Of a stretch of 64,000 bases of DNA, positions 60,736 to 64,000 are shown piece by piece. The notes beneath the pieces were generated by a model that made no database searches, was not told the DNA's origin, and saw nothing but the letters and a program-made list of their open reading frames with translations. Position numbers and translations under genes: made by a program. Numbering within the stretch: the stretch's first letter is position 1; the number at the start of each line of letters is the position of its first letter. Source of the stretch: DYGX01 sp035325905 (GTDB lineage Bacteria; Chloroflexota; Anaerolineae; Aggregatilineales; Aggregatilineaceae); assembly GCA_035325905.1 (NCBI GenBank), contig DAOKYY010000002.1:100458-164457 (forward strand), in the 5' to 3' direction.

Positions 60736-60765
60736 ATTATAGCACCGGCGGCGGATTGCGCTCAA
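60736..60765 (-). promoter_or_regulatory. Promoter of the DinB-family gene
   Basis: Minus strand: TTGAGC at 60765-60760, 18-nt spacer, extended -10 TGCTATAAT with TATAAT at 60741-60736. Confidence 0.75.
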
Positions 60766-60824
60766 CGTGGCTCTGCTCGCGCGCAACCCCCTGAAAAATA
60801 GGGGTGGACAATGCCCGTTTAACG

Positions 60825-60830
60825 TATAAT
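60825..60830 (+). promoter_or_regulatory. Candidate -10 of the P-type ATPase gene
   Basis: TATAAT at 60825-60830, about 100 nt ahead of the start codon. TGGACA lies only 14 nt upstream, so the -35 is doubtful. Confidence 0.5.
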
Positions 60831-60928
60831 CTGTTTGCCCTGTGCCCACGCAACCGTACCATCCCCGCTTGGACATTGCTGCAGGCGCGTGCCACTTTAA
60901 TCACCAGGGAGGAAGGATCGAGAACCCT

Positions 60929-63742
<2,814 letters not shown>

Positions 63743-63760
63743 AGCGTGTTATGCACTTTA

Positions 63761-63792
63761 CCCGGGTTCAACCGGGCATCCGGTCTGTTTTT
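63761..63792 (+). terminator. Weak terminator-like hairpin after the ATPase gene
   Basis: CCCGG-GTTCAA-CCGGG at 63761-63776, with a TTTTT run about 11 nt later. The gap to the T run weakens the call. Confidence 0.35.
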
Positions 63793-63798
63793 CTCGTA

Positions 63799-63819
63799 GG
63801 GGCGCAGCTTGCCGCGCCC
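63799..63819. repeat. Short GC-rich imperfect palindrome
   Basis: GGGGCGCAGCTTGCCGCGCCC, with GGGCGC/GCGCCC arms, preceded by GTA. It resembles dispersed extragenic palindromes, but only one copy is in this window. Confidence 0.35.
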
Positions 63820-63957
63820 GCTGCCAGACCCATTCGGGGGATGACGGGCGGCGCGAGCTTCCGTCCCTCCCCCTGGACGCTGGATTGTTGTCTCGTGGTC
63901 CAGTCTGGAAAGTTCATAACAGCTTCTAGCGAGACAATCGCGATTCCGGACGACGAG

Positions 63958-63988
63958 CGGGCGACTGCGCGAGCAGCCGCCCGTTTTT
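63958..63988 (+). terminator. Strong rho-independent terminator near the window end
   Basis: CGGGCG-a-CTGC-GCGA-GCAG-c-CGCCCG stem with a tetraloop, followed by TTTTT. It lies about 215 nt past the ATPase stop. The DNA between (63743-63957) holds no gene I can support. Confidence 0.75.
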
Positions 63989-64000
63989 GATCCGCTCGGT

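Overview
The window is high-GC, gene-dense DNA without phage, transposase, rRNA or CRISPR signals. Gene content points to a Chloroflexota bacterium, probably Anaerolineae-like. The evidence is an alternative complex III operon in place of bc1, a leuS T-box, the ffh-rpsP-khpA-rimM block, and Chloroflexota-style DUF503, DUF123 and bacterial dynamin genes. The phylum assignment is inferred from gene families, not from a marker alignment.

Layout. 1-2.3 kb (-): the 5' part of leuS, a 45-codon ORF, and a leucine-type T-box leader that carries a complete tRNA-Ala(GGC) gene between its sensor and its antiterminator. 2.3-9.8 kb (+): a GT-C membrane glycosyltransferase, an enlarged MalF/MalG-type permease pair, and a secreted M23 peptidase-beta-propeller protein. 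9.8-14.2 kb (-): Nif3, a degenerate nucleotidase-like protein, enoyl-CoA hydratase, an SDR and a class I aldolase. 14.3-20 kb: a DUF123 protein (+), lysC-asd and a membrane GT2 (-), and an OmpR-type regulator (+). 20-25.8 kb (-): a wall-precursor cluster with a MurA-like protein lacking key residues, an alpha/beta hydrolase, a membrane-anchored MurF, Ddl and a C39-like protein.

26-33.3 kb (+): the ACIII operon actA, actB1, actB2, actC, actDE (fused), then a dihaem c lipoprotein with an internal duplication. It should take electrons from quinol and pass them to c-type cytochromes. 33.3-42.5 kb (+): an SH3/Thr-Pro-rich membrane protein, a GH13 enzyme, a TGS-nucleoside kinase and a tandem dynamin pair. 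42.5-48.2 kb (-): ffh-rpsP-khpA-rimM-dprA-manC-DUF503 from one strong promoter. 48.4-54.3 kb: a membrane protein (+), then ilvE, plsC, an rRNA pseudouridine synthase and a GAF-SpoIIE phosphatase (-), with a divergent M20 peptidase (+). 54.4-64 kb: acetyl-CoA synthetase (+), a GT39-like protein, tRNA-Cys, sigA, a small membrane protein and DinB (-), and a P-type Ca2+-ATPase (+).

The strongest candidate for something undescribed is the tRNA-Ala gene nested inside the leuS T-box leader (about 1868-2236, minus strand). Processing of that tRNA would cut the riboswitch in two. Secondary candidates are the enlarged MalF/MalG pair, the MurA-like protein without its usual catalytic residues, the rearranged ACIII subunits and the near-identical haem-domain duplication.
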